Positions 1 to 10,429 of a stretch of 64,000 nucleotides of DNA are shown piece by piece (within the stretch, counting starts at the first letter, position 1; each line of letters opens with the position of its first letter). The translations under genes and the position numbers were made by a program. This DNA is from Flagellimonas myxillae (GTDB lineage: Bacteria > Bacteroidota > Bacteroidia > Flavobacteriales > Flavobacteriaceae). Below the pieces are notes generated by a model, which did no database searches, was not told the origin of the DNA, and worked only from the letters and a program-made list of their open reading frames with translations. The stretch covers positions 868,001 to 932,000 of the forward strand of contig NZ_JAMFLY010000001.1 in the NCBI RefSeq assembly GCF_023502235.1, in the 5' to 3' direction.

Positions 1-60
1 GACTACGATTATGCCCAACTCAGCAACAAATGGAAAAATAGCAAGGCAAATAAGGACTAG
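1..60 (+). CDS. C-terminal end of an unidentified protein (partial)
   Basis: Frame 1 is open from the window edge to a TAG at 58-60 and encodes a lysine- and asparagine-rich tail that starts DYDYAQLSNKW. The rest of the gene lies outside the window, so the product cannot be named. Its stop codon shares the palindrome CTAG (57-60) with the stop of the convergent small membrane protein gene, so the two genes meet tail to tail with no gap. Confidence 0.55.
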   Translation, partial: DYDYAQLSNKWKNSKANKD

Positions 61-290
61 TCCTTTGTCTTCTTTCCAAAAAGCGCATCCATAAAAATCT
101 TAATGGTATAGAACCCTAGCCCAATGGCTACAATGGCCAGTAACAATCCTACGACCAAAACTGGAATATAGGCCGGGTGCCCTTCATTTTTGAAGGCTTG
201 ATAGATGGTGAACGGAGCCAAAAACATTACAGCCACGGTATAGCCTATAAATTTTAGTCCCTTTCCCAAAAGCTTTTTGTCGGTGTGCAT
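57..290 (-). CDS. Small two-helix membrane protein, DUF6095-like
   Basis: A 77-residue protein with two hydrophobic segments, roughly residues 14-32 and 42-66, and charged ends (MHTDKK, GKKTKD), so probably an inner-membrane protein with both termini in the cytoplasm. It resembles the small DUF6095 family found in Flavobacteriaceae; this is a recollection of the family pattern, not a search result. No function is known to me. It converges with the partial gene at the window edge. About 120 bases separate it from the DUF4249 gene ending at 413. Confidence 0.7.
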   Translation of the reverse strand: MHTDKKLLGKGLKFIGYTVAVMFLAPFTIYQAFKNEGHPAYIPVLVVGLLLAIVAIGLGFYTIKIFMDALFGKKTKD

Positions 291-412
291 GGTAGCTAAA
301 GTAGCAACTTTGGATTATACTCGGAGTATTTTATGGAAAAATAGCTTGCTAATTCGGTTAGGTTGTAACAACTAAAAAAGCGGTGATCAATCCCATTTGA
401 TTAAGGAAATAG

Positions 413-1303
413 TTACTGAATGGTAAGGGTTTGTTTGAACTCTTCCACCACGGCAAAATATCCCAAAGCGAATGATTCGGGGCGACCTACATTGTCAAAA
501 ATATTGATATTGTCCAGTCCGGTTATATCAAAAACATTACCTCTTACCGTTGCTGCTGGAGTCTCAAAAACACCACCATCATTTTGGGTTTGTTCGACTA
601 ATAGATCCATGTAATTATGAAACTCTTGGTCAGCACCCAGAACACTGATTTCAACCTCTTGGCCTACCTCCAAATCTTTCTGGTAGAAATAGGAAAATTC
701 AAACTGTTGCCCATCTATGAATTGGTCGTCCAAGGCCAAAAACTCCCCAAAGCCAAAATCAAAGACGAAATAATTCTTCTCCTCGGGCACATCGGTTATG
801 GTCAATTTTATTTCGGTGTCATCTTCATCAAATAGGGTTTCCGTCCCCAATTCAAGTTGATCAATGGGAACCGTTCGGGTGTAACTGCTTTGGGCCAAAT
901 ATTTATTCCCTTTATGCTCTACTATCAGAAAGAACACGGTGTTTGGGGTTAGGAACCTCGTTTGTATACGCTCGTCCACATATACCGTATCGGGTTCGTA
1001 AACTCCACTTCCTGGAGTTAATTCCTTTAAGATTTTTGTGGATAAATTAAACAAATCGGGGGCATCCGGATTGGGTTCGCCAACCAAGATTACAGCACTT
1101 TCCAAGGTAGTGATTGTGGGTTCTTCAAAAAAACCATTGGTTTCGGTTACAGCAATCTTAATGGGTAAAAACTCCTGGCTGGGATCTACGCGAACAATAC
1201 CATTAACAATGAGTCTAGACTCATTTTGGGGCAAATCCACATCCACAACGTCCTCACAGGCGCATACGAAAACAGCAATCAAGAGAAATGCAAACCTTCC
1301 CAT
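413..1303 (-). CDS. DUF4249 family lipoprotein (third copy, end of cluster)
   Basis: A 296-residue predicted lipoprotein. A hydrophobic signal ends in a lipobox V-C-A-C with Cys16, followed by the acidic EDVVDVDLP segment usual after the lipid-bearing Cys in DUF4249. The rest is beta-rich and acidic. It is a close paralogue of the 299-residue protein encoded just upstream: residues 180-212 are identical to residues 183-215 of that copy, while the N-terminal halves differ more. It is last in the order DUF4249, TonB receptor, DUF4249, DUF4249. Proteins of this family are often encoded beside TonB-dependent receptors and are presumed to sit in the outer membrane; substrate and role are unknown. 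Confidence 0.85.
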   Translation of the reverse strand: MGRFAFLLIAVFVCACEDVVDVDLPQNESRLIVNGIVRVDPSQEFLPIKIAVTETNGFFEEPTITTLESAVILVGEPNPDAPDLFNLSTKILKELTPGSGVYEPDTVYVDERIQTRFLTPNTVFFLIVEHKGNKYLAQSSYTRTVPIDQLELGTETLFDEDDTEIKLTITDVPEEKNYFVFDFGFGEFLALDDQFIDGQQFEFSYFYQKDLEVGQEVEISVLGADQEFHNYMDLLVEQTQNDGGVFETPAATVRGNVFDITGLDNINIFDNVGRPESFALGYFAVVEEFKQTLTIQ

Positions 1304-1346
1304 CGGAATAAGAATGGTTTATGGGTTAAAAAACGAGCACACTTGA

Positions 1347-2246
1347 TTATTCTATAATCAAGCTTTGCTTAAATTCATCCACCACGGCAAAGTAACCTAG
1401 TGGGAAAGCTTCGGGGCGATTAACATTGTCGAAAATTAGGGTATTATCAAGGCCCGTTACGTCAAAAATGTTGCCGCGCACCGTGGCAGCAGGAGTTTCA
1501 AAAACCCCACCATCATCCAAGGTCTGTTCCACCAACAGATCCATATAATTGAAAAATTGTTGGTCCGCTCCCATGATGCTGATTTCAACCTCCTCACCAG
1601 GTTCTAAATCCTTTTGGTAGAAATAGGAAAACTCGAATTGTTGGCCGTCTATAAATTGATCATCAAGGGCCAAAAATTCGCCAAAACCAAAATCAAATAC
1701 GTAATAGTTTTCAACATCTTCGATATCCGTGATCGTGATTTTAACTTCCGTATCATCCTCGTCAAAAAGGGTTTCGTCTCCCTGTTCCAGATTATCCATG
1801 GGCACTACCGGCGAATATGGTGTTCTTGCCGCATAATCCCTTCCTTTATGCCCAATAAGCAAGATGAACACCGTATTTGGAACTACAAATTGGGTCCTAA
1901 TCCGTTGGTCTGCATCAAATGTGGGGTCGGGCACGTAAATTCCGGAACCTGGGGCAGATTCAGCCAATGAGGAAGTCCCCATGTTGTTCAATAGTTCGGG
2001 AGCATCCGGATTGGGCTGCCCGTATATGATCAGGGCATTCTCCAATTCAGTAACCGGTGTTTCACCAAAAAAGTTATCAGTTTCGGAAACCCTTATTTCC
2101 ACAGGAAGAAATTCCTGGTTACGGTCTACCCTTATCAGACCATTAACGATCAAGCGAGGTTCGGTAGTTGGCACTTCAACATCAATAACGTCTTCGCAGC
2201 CCGTTACCAACAGTAATAGTCCTATGGCAAATGTTAGATACCGCAT
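1347..2246 (-). CDS. DUF4249 family lipoprotein (second copy)
   Basis: A 299-residue lipoprotein with a short signal and lipobox L-V-T-G-C (Cys17), followed by EDVIDVEVP. Domain length and beta-rich composition fit DUF4249. The ATG lies one base after the TAA of the TonB-dependent receptor gene, so the two are almost certainly co-transcribed and translationally coupled. It is very similar to the next gene (ending at 413), most of all between residues 155 and 265, suggesting tandem duplication. The N-terminal half, around residues 60-150, has diverged and may hold the part that differs in partner or ligand. Substrate unknown. Confidence 0.85.
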   Translation of the reverse strand: MRYLTFAIGLLLLVTGCEDVIDVEVPTTEPRLIVNGLIRVDRNQEFLPVEIRVSETDNFFGETPVTELENALIIYGQPNPDAPELLNNMGTSSLAESAPGSGIYVPDPTFDADQRIRTQFVVPNTVFILLIGHKGRDYAARTPYSPVVPMDNLEQGDETLFDEDDTEVKITITDIEDVENYYVFDFGFGEFLALDDQFIDGQQFEFSYFYQKDLEPGEEVEISIMGADQQFFNYMDLLVEQTLDDGGVFETPAATVRGNIFDVTGLDNTLIFDNVNRPEAFPLGYFAVVDEFKQSLIIE

Positions 2247-2247
2247 A

Positions 2248-4647
2248 TTAAAACTTGAAGTTATAGGTTATGGCCGGAATTATCCCAAATATCGAGGTCC
2301 GGATGGCCTCGTTTCTTCCCGTATCCTGATTCTGTCTAAAATTGATGGATGCCGCATTTTGACGGTTGTAGACATTGTAAATGCTAAAAACCCACTCAGA
2401 CTCAAAGTCACGGTTTCTTTTCCGCTTGTTTTTAAGCGTGGCCGATATATCAAGTCTGTGATAATCGGGTAAGCGGGTTTGATTACGCAAACCAAAGAAC
2501 GGGACTACCAATCCTTGGAATTCAAATTGCCCAACCGGATAATTGGTGGGTTGGCCCGTTTGAAAAACGAAATTGGCATTAAAATTCCATCGGTCACCCA
2601 CATCATAGCTACCATAGAGGGCAAGATCATGGGTTTTATCAAAGGGGGTACTGTACCATTCCCCGAAATTAATTCCAGTCTCCAAATTGGAACGGCCATT
2701 GTCCACAACCGCTTCCCTTCCCGGAGTGCGCTGTTCTGAACGGGACAGGGTATAGGCCAGCCATCCGCGAAAGCGTCCTTCGTTTTTTCGAAGCAAAAGT
2801 TCGAGCCCATAAGCCCGGGCTTCTCCATTTAAAATCACCTGTTCTATGGCATTGTTGGCTATTAAATCCGCCCCATCAATGTAGTCGATTCGGTTTTGAA
2901 TGTCCTTATAAAACCCTTCAAGTTCCAAGGTATAGGCGCCATTCTTAATGTTTCTGAAATAACCCAATGCATATTGATCCAGTAATTGTGGTTCCACAAA
3001 GGGGCCACTGGGGGTCCAAACATCCAGTGGAGTGGGGGAGCTGGTATTGGAAAGCAAATGGAGGTACTGGGCCAAACGGGTATAACTGGCCTTTATGGAG
3101 TTGTTTTCGTTCATGGCATAGGCCGCCGAGACCCTAGGTTCGAGGTTTGTAAATGATGACAGATTCTGGCCCCGTCCCGGGTTAATGGTATCTATGGGTT
3201 CCGCTTCACGGTATACAAGCTGGAAGGGGTCGAAAATTACAGGTTGGTTGTTCCTATAGACGAAAAGTTCATCTTGGCCCAATCGGTTAAAAAGGCTTAC
3301 CCGCAGGCCATAGTTTACACTCAACTTGTCCGAAATCTTTTGTTCCACATCCACATAACCAGCCGTTTCATTGGCGTATTTTTTGGTCAGTTGCTCCTCA
3401 ACAATTCCAGAATCGGGGCTGTTGGGAACAATCTTCCCGGGATTGAACACATAATAGATATTATTGATTCCGTAGTTGACTTGGAACTTATCGTTGATAT
3501 AATGTTTGAGGTCGTACTTTAAGTTAAAATTCTGGATGCCGGAGTCCCATTCAAACCCTACAAAATCAAGCTCAAGTCCGTAGAAATAATCGGAATAGAT
3601 AAGGGAAAGGTTGGAAAACAATTTATCCGAAAACAGATGGTTCCACCTAAAGTTGCCCACGGCATTTCCGTAGGTATTCACAAAACTGTCGTTGATGCTG
3701 AACAAATCCCTTCCAAAATAGCCGGAAAGATAAATGCTATTCCGTTCGTTTATTTTATGGTTGATTTTGGTGTTGAGGTCGTAGAAATACGCTTTGTTGT
3801 CCACGTCGAACAGAGGCAAGAGCAAATGGGCATAAGAGGCCCTACCACCAGCCAAGAAAGCAGTTCTGTCCTTAGTAATTGGGCCCTCTACCAATATTCT
3901 ACTGGCAACCGCCCCGATTCCACCATGGACTTTTAGGTCCTTGCTATTTCCTTCCTTTTGAAAAATTTCGAGCACGGAGGAAACCCTGCCACCATATCTT
4001 GCGGGAATGCCTCCCTTAAACAACTTTACATCTTTTATTGCATCCGGATTGAACACAGAAAAGAAACCAAATAAATGGGATGAATTAAAGATGGTAGCCT
4101 CGTCTAAAAGGATTAGATTTTGGTCGGCAGCACCACCCCGTACATTAAAACCAGAGGAAGCTTCCCCTGCATTGGTAACCCCCGGTAGCAAAACCAACGA
4201 CTTAATGACATCCGCCTCTCCCAAAACGACAGGGATTTGCTTTATGGTCTGCACCGCCAGGGTGTTAACGCTCATTTGGGGTTTTCGTATGTCCAAACGC
4301 TCAGCGTCATCGGTAACCACCACTTCTTCCAGTTCTTCCAAGCTCTCGTACATTTCAAAATCCCTTCGGATATTCGAGCGTAGGGTAATGGTCTGCTTTA
4401 TGTCCTGAAAACCTAAGTAACTCACTACTACCTCATAATTGCCCGCGGGTAAGGTAATGGAATAGAATCCATATTCGTTGGTGGTGACCCCCGTCTTTAA
4501 TTCTGGGAAGGCCACCGTAACACCAATCATTGTCTCGTTACTTTTTCCTTCGGAAATGGTACCGCTAAGGGTGTATTTTCGCTGGGCATGTAAAAAACAT
4601 AAGGGTAGAATGAGCAGGGCAAGCAGTAGCAATCTTCTTTTTAGCAT
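2248..4647 (-). CDS. TonB-dependent outer membrane receptor with N-terminal CarboxypepD_reg-like domain
   Basis: A 799-residue protein when started at the ATG at 4647, which gives a clean signal peptide (MLKRRLLLLALL to about residue 22, ending HAQ). An upstream in-frame ATG at 4695 would add 16 residues in front of that signal and is less likely. Order of parts: carboxypeptidase-regulatory-like domain at about 23-90, a TonB-box-like stretch (EEVVVTDDAERL) near 105, a plug domain at about 115-230 including GFNVRGGAADQN, and a long beta-barrel ending in the aromatic F-K-F. There is no SusD gene alongside; instead three DUF4249 lipoproteins surround it. It presumably imports an unknown substrate using TonB energy. 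Confidence 0.92.
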   Translation of the reverse strand: MLKRRLLLLALLILPLCFLHAQRKYTLSGTISEGKSNETMIGVTVAFPELKTGVTTNEYGFYSITLPAGNYEVVVSYLGFQDIKQTITLRSNIRRDFEMYESLEELEEVVVTDDAERLDIRKPQMSVNTLAVQTIKQIPVVLGEADVIKSLVLLPGVTNAGEASSGFNVRGGAADQNLILLDEATIFNSSHLFGFFSVFNPDAIKDVKLFKGGIPARYGGRVSSVLEIFQKEGNSKDLKVHGGIGAVASRILVEGPITKDRTAFLAGGRASYAHLLLPLFDVDNKAYFYDLNTKINHKINERNSIYLSGYFGRDLFSINDSFVNTYGNAVGNFRWNHLFSDKLFSNLSLIYSDYFYGLELDFVGFEWDSGIQNFNLKYDLKHYINDKFQVNYGINNIYYVFNPGKIVPNSPDSGIVEEQLTKKYANETAGYVDVEQKISDKLSVNYGLRVSLFNRLGQDELFVYRNNQPVIFDPFQLVYREAEPIDTINPGRGQNLSSFTNLEPRVSAAYAMNENNSIKASYTRLAQYLHLLSNTSSPTPLDVWTPSGPFVEPQLLDQYALGYFRNIKNGAYTLELEGFYKDIQNRIDYIDGADLIANNAIEQVILNGEARAYGLELLLRKNEGRFRGWLAYTLSRSEQRTPGREAVVDNGRSNLETGINFGEWYSTPFDKTHDLALYGSYDVGDRWNFNANFVFQTGQPTNYPVGQFEFQGLVVPFFGLRNQTRLPDYHRLDISATLKNKRKRNRDFESEWVFSIYNVYNRQNAASINFRQNQDTGRNEAIRTSIFGIIPAITYNFKF

Positions 4648-4708
4648 GCGTTTGAGTTTCTTAAATGTAGTTATTACTTCTGAATAATAAAACAAGCAAT
4701 ACTATCAT

Positions 4709-5521
4709 CTAATGAATAGTGAGGAAAGCCGTGTCAAACTCGGACAAAGCGAAATAGCCAAATGCAAAATTATCTGGGTTGGAACTATTGACAATGTTCC
4801 CTCGAACTGTTGCCGGAACGGTAAAAGGGCCGCCACCACCATTGTCTTCCCCTGCTTGCTGCAAAACCTGCTCTACATAATTGGCAAATTCTTGGTCTAC
4901 CCCAAAAACGGAGACAGCCAACAATCTTCCTGGTAGAATATCCTCATAGAAATAGGAGAAGGTTATTTGCTCGTCTTCAAAAAATCTATCTTCAATGACA
5001 AGGAAATTTTCGAATCCAAAGGAAAATAGGTATTGATCCCTTCTCCCTGGCAAGTCGGTAATGGTAATCTTAACCTCCGTTTCCGATTGCTCGTCGAACA
5101 GGAAGCCATCACCTTGCTCCAAATTGTCGATGGTAGTCGACTCCACAAGTCGCTCTGTTGCACTATAAAGCTCACCGTTGTAGATTACCTGTAGGGTATA
5201 ATCCCTATTGAATCGAAGATTGGGGAATCCTCGAGCAAAAATACCAGGTTGCTCCTCCGATATTTCGGATACTACTCCAGTGGATTCGTCGATAATGAAT
5301 ACTTGGGCATTTAAGGCCGGAGTTACCGTATTGCCCAAAAAGGGTGCGGTTAGGGTTAGTTTTACCTCTCCTACAGTTATGGGATCCCCATTTTCTCCAT
5401 TGTAACCTAGAAGGGCATCAATTACCAATCTAGTTTGTGAGGTGGGAAGTTCAGGATCAATAACCTCCTCGCATCCCAACATAAGTAAGAGGATGGGGAG
5501 AAGGAGAAAACTCTTTTTCAA
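4709..5521 (-). CDS. DUF4249 family lipoprotein (first gene of the cluster)
   Basis: A 270-residue lipoprotein with lipobox L-M-L-G-C (Cys17) followed by EEVIDPELP. It shares the DUF4249 plan with the two downstream copies, including DEQSETEVKITITD, a F.FENFLVIEDRFFE segment matching FGEFLALDDQF, and PATVRGN near the C terminus. It is clearly more diverged from them than they are from each other. It lies 61 bases upstream of the TonB receptor ATG at 4647 and is the first gene of the unit. No TAnnTTTG promoter is obvious in front of it. Confidence 0.85.
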   Translation of the reverse strand: MKKSFLLLPILLLMLGCEEVIDPELPTSQTRLVIDALLGYNGENGDPITVGEVKLTLTAPFLGNTVTPALNAQVFIIDESTGVVSEISEEQPGIFARGFPNLRFNRDYTLQVIYNGELYSATERLVESTTIDNLEQGDGFLFDEQSETEVKITITDLPGRRDQYLFSFGFENFLVIEDRFFEDEQITFSYFYEDILPGRLLAVSVFGVDQEFANYVEQVLQQAGEDNGGGGPFTVPATVRGNIVNSSNPDNFAFGYFALSEFDTAFLTIH

Positions 5522-5609
5522 ACTATAGCGATTTAGGAACTATAGTCTAAAATAGTCAATTATCCTTTCGAAATTTTCCCTTAAAGCAGATTCTTAAATG
5601 GATATTACT

Positions 5610-7832
<2,223 letters not shown>

Positions 7833-7856
7833 TTAGGTGTTTTTATTCGAGCGGTG

Positions 7857-7889
7857 CAAATATACAATTTATGGCTGTTGCTATACCAA
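7857..7889 (-). promoter_or_regulatory. Predicted promoter of icd
   Basis: On the minus strand the -7 element reads TATATTTG (7857-7864), a full match to the Bacteroidota consensus TAnnTTTG, with TTG at 7887-7889 as a partial -33 element, 22 bases apart. The predicted start lies about 20 bases before the icd ATG. The spacing is slightly longer than the usual 19-21. Confidence 0.5.
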
Positions 7890-7933
7890 GGGATTTGATG
7901 AAAAGTGTGATTATTGGAGGGATTACAAAAACA

Positions 7934-7969
7934 AAAGCCATACCTATGTCGAAACATTGATATGGCTTT
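7934..7969 (-). terminator. Hairpin in the icd-rplS gap, terminator-like on the minus strand
   Basis: AAAGCCATA (7934-7942) pairs with TATGGCTTT (7961-7969), and inside it ATGT-CGAA-ACAT (7946-7957) can form a second small stem. Read on the minus strand the stem runs into a T-rich tail (TTTTGTTTTTG), so it could end a transcript coming from the rplS side. The rplS gene already has its own strong terminator at 8409, so what this hairpin would stop is unclear. Confidence 0.4.
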
Positions 7970-8408
7970 CTGAAAAGAGCTAAAAGATTTTATTCTGCGT
8001 TGCCGCAAAATTGCAACCATTGATTGCATCCGTTGCTCCTTTGACGTTTACTCAACACTATGTTCTTAATTATGCAACTAAACAACATCTTGTAAAGTAT
8101 CCTAATAGTTTCCTAAACCCTATCAAAACGAAAAATTGCTCTCTCGCCCGCACATAGGGCCCATCATTTCTCTTGTGGTTCCGCCGAAGCTTCCCCTCTT
8201 TCGAAATTCCTTTTGTGATCAGTAGTGTTACCAATTTCAAAGGGAAACATCAGTTTTTTAAAGAACGTCAACTTTAAAAACAAATACAAATTTGATTGCT
8301 CTCCTTCATATTTGTTTGACTAAATTATAATAAACTCCCAGATATCCAAATTTTGCAAGCAATTAAAAATCAACAACCTATGAACCATGGTTATTAACAA
8401 TTGTTCAT
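7970..8408. other. Gene-free stretch between icd and rplS
   Basis: About 440 bases with no convincing open reading frame (the longest candidates are short, lack family features and are poorly placed), no tRNA-like structure and no repeat. It is bounded by the hairpin at 7934 and the rplS terminator at 8409. I see nothing that I can name. A small RNA is possible but unsupported, since no TAnnTTTG promoter faces into it on the minus strand. Confidence 0.4.
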
Positions 8409-8433
8409 AAAAAAAGCACCCAATTGGGTGCTT
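8409..8433 (-). terminator. Intrinsic terminator of rplS
   Basis: A perfect 20-base palindrome (8414-8433) built from AAGCACCCAA and TTGGGTGCTT is followed on the minus strand by a run of T residues. It lies 24 bases beyond the rplS stop codon. Confidence 0.85.
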
Positions 8434-8457
8434 ATCTTGTTTTCAAGGCGGAGAGGC

Positions 8458-8808
8458 TTATCCCCTAATTTCCTTGATACGTGCTTTTTTACCTGTAAGG
8501 CCTCTAAAGTAGAAGATTCTTGACCTACGTACTTTACCTTTTTTGTTGACCTCTATCCTTTGTAACGCAGGCATATTGATTGGGAAAATTCTTTCCACAC
8601 CTACTGTTCCGGACATTTTTCTGATGGTAAAGGTTTCTGTTGCGCCTGTACCTCTTCTTTGGATCACTACACCCTTGAAGTACTGCGTACGTGTTTTTTC
8701 ACCTTCCTTAATTTCGTAGTACACGGTAATGGTGTCACCGGAAGAAAATTTTGGGAAGTCTTTTTTTGGAACAAATTCGTCTTCAACAAATTTTATTAGA
8801 GATTCCAT
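8458..8808 (-). CDS. rplS: 50S ribosomal protein L19
   Basis: A 116-residue basic protein of normal L19 length. Family segments are plain: FSSGDTITVYYEIKEG, FKGVVIQRRG, TFTIRKMSGTVGVERIFP and KVRRSRIFYFRGLTGKKARIKE. L19 lies at the 30S-50S interface of the ribosome. The gene follows trmD and a small membrane protein gene on the same strand, keeping the widespread trmD-rplS linkage, but the 125-base gap holds its own good promoter (8877-8906), so it is probably transcribed both with trmD and independently. Confidence 0.97.
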   Translation of the reverse strand: MESLIKFVEDEFVPKKDFPKFSSGDTITVYYEIKEGEKTRTQYFKGVVIQRRGTGATETFTIRKMSGTVGVERIFPINMPALQRIEVNKKGKVRRSRIFYFRGLTGKKARIKEIRG

Positions 8809-8876
8809 GGAATGTTTTTTTAACGTTTTACAAGATCAACTTTCACGAGTTTCGTCAGAGGTTAATTTTGCGATTG

Positions 8877-8906
8877 CAAAAGTAATGCATTATTTATAAT
8901 TGACAA
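8877..8906 (-). promoter_or_regulatory. Predicted promoter of rplS
   Basis: Minus-strand TACTTTTG (8877-8884) matches TAnnTTTG, with TTG at 8904-8906 exactly 19 bases upstream as the -33 element. The predicted transcript has a leader of about 60 bases before the rplS ATG at 8808. Confidence 0.55.
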
Positions 8907-8933
8907 GCGGTTTTTCAATTTTTGAAACCAATC

Positions 8934-9257
8934 TTAGACCTTTCCTTGTTTTTTAACGTGGTTTACTGCATACAGCAACAATCCAATTGCAAAAAGGATG
9001 TAGGGCAATGGCCCCAAAACGGCGGCAAGCTTGGACCAAGTTAAAATGGCTTCGGTCCCATATTGGCCTGCAATCACGGACCATAACATATTGCCAATCA
9101 TAAAAAAGAGGGAGAAAATGCTCGCGACCAACATAAGAATGGTGGCCGTATTTTTTCGTTTACCCACTAAAACTATACAACCTACAATAACTGCTAACTG
9201 GGCCAAAGCGCCCAAAAAACTTCCAAGTCCATAAAACAACATATTAGAATCTTCCAT
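8934..9257 (-). CDS. Small membrane protein of unknown function
   Basis: A 107-residue protein with three clear hydrophobic helices, about 10-31, 37-62 and 76-97, and a basic C-terminal tail (HVKKQGKV). No motif or family is recognised. Its start codon lies two bases after the trmD stop, so it is in the trmD operon. It sits in the gap where trmD and rplS would normally be adjacent. Confidence 0.75.
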   Translation of the reverse strand: MEDSNMLFYGLGSFLGALAQLAVIVGCIVLVGKRKNTATILMLVASIFSLFFMIGNMLWSVIAGQYGTEAILTWSKLAAVLGPLPYILFAIGLLLYAVNHVKKQGKV

Positions 9258-9259
9258 AA

Positions 9260-9934
9260 CTATTTCAATAAATCGGGTCTTTTTTGTTCAGTGCGTTCCA
9301 AGGCTTGATCTTCCCTCCATTTCTCAATTTTAGGAAAATCGCCGCTCAAAAGTATCTTGGGAACTTCCATTCCTTTATAGGTAGATGGACGTGTGTATAC
9401 AGGCGGTGCCAATAAATTATCCTGGAAAGTGTCCGTAAGTGCAGAGGTTTCATCGTTCAACACGCCCGGTAGCAGGCGTATCACCGCATCGCAAAGCACA
9501 GCAGCGGCCAACTCTCCTCCAGAGAGCACATAATCTCCAATGGAGATCTCGCGGGTCACGAACATATCCCGGACCCGTTGGTCCACTCCTTTATAGTGAC
9601 CACAGAGGATGATCAGATTTTTCTTTAAGGAAATTTCATTGGCGATTCCCTGGCTCAAAGTTTCCCCGTCCGGGGTCATATAAATGATTTCATCATATTC
9701 CCGTTCTGCCTTTAATCCGGAAATACATTTATCGATGGGTTCTATCATGAGCACCATTCCGGCACCACCTCCAAACTGATAATCATCGACCTGCTTATAA
9801 TTTCCAACAGTATAATCCCGGAGATTGTGGAAATGAACTTCCACAAGGTTTTTTTCCTTGGCCCTGCTAAGGATGGAGGCATTGAATGGACTCTGCATCA
9901 ACTCTGGCAATACCGTGATAATATCTATCCGCAT
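9260..9934 (-). CDS. trmD: tRNA (guanine-N1-)-methyltransferase TrmD
   Basis: A 224-residue SPOUT methyltransferase that makes m1G37 in tRNAs, which prevents frameshifting. The ATG at 9934 ([12 protein letters not shown]) is preferred over a GTG two codons earlier. Family marks are the N-terminal IDIITVLPE strand, [12 protein letters not shown], the knot segments [12 protein letters not shown] and [11 protein letters not shown], and the C-terminal [15 protein letters not shown]. Upstream on the same strand are a GNAT gene and a coiled-coil protein gene; downstream are a small membrane protein and rplS. Confidence 0.97.
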   Translation of the reverse strand: MRIDIITVLPELMQSPFNASILSRAKEKNLVEVHFHNLRDYTVGNYKQVDDYQFGGGAGMVLMIEPIDKCISGLKAEREYDEIIYMTPDGETLSQGIANEISLKKNLIILCGHYKGVDQRVRDMFVTREISIGDYVLSGGELAAAVLCDAVIRLLPGVLNDETSALTDTFQDNLLAPPVYTRPSTYKGMEVPKILLSGDFPKIEKWREDQALERTEQKRPDLLK

Positions 9935-9967
9935 GGGCACAAAAATAAAGTATGCAGGGTTGATACC

Positions 9968-10408
9968 CTACTTTGGGTTGCTCCAAAAATAGTGAAAGTA
10001 GCTCTCGTCCTTTTTCCAACCCAGTCGTTCGTACAACTTCTGCGCAGGATTATCGATAGCGGTTTCCAAAGCAAGCCCCTTGTAGTTTCTGGTTTTACAG
10101 AAAGTCTTGGCATGGTTCAACAAGGCCTCACCAACCCCCTTTTTCCTAAATTCAGGTGCCACGAACAGATCATTTAAAATATAGAAGGGCTGCATGGAAA
10201 CGGATGAGAAGGTTCTATAGAGCTGGGTAAATCCTACCGGGACTTCGTTTTCCAAAGCCAGGAACACAACATTTTCCGCATTATTGAAACGTTCTAAAAG
10301 GAAATTTTTGGCAGCTTCCATATCAGATTCTTGCCCATAAAAAACCCGGTAAGCATCAAATAGGGGAGTAACGAGGTCGATATCCGCTATTGTGGCTTGT
10401 TTGATCAT
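9968..10408 (-). CDS. GNAT family N-acetyltransferase
   Basis: A 146-residue single-domain GNAT protein. The acetyl-CoA-binding motif A is visible as LFVAPEFRKKGVGEAL with R88-K-K-G91-V-G93. The later ALETAIDNPAQKLYERLGW is the usual C-terminal GNAT segment. Acceptor substrate unknown. It lies 33 bases upstream of the trmD start and 21 bases downstream of the coiled-coil protein gene, so it is probably in the same transcript. Confidence 0.88.
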   Translation of the reverse strand: MIKQATIADIDLVTPLFDAYRVFYGQESDMEAAKNFLLERFNNAENVVFLALENEVPVGFTQLYRTFSSVSMQPFYILNDLFVAPEFRKKGVGEALLNHAKTFCKTRNYKGLALETAIDNPAQKLYERLGWKKDESYFHYFWSNPK

Positions 10409-10429
10409 GATGCGGGCAGCAGCGGGATG

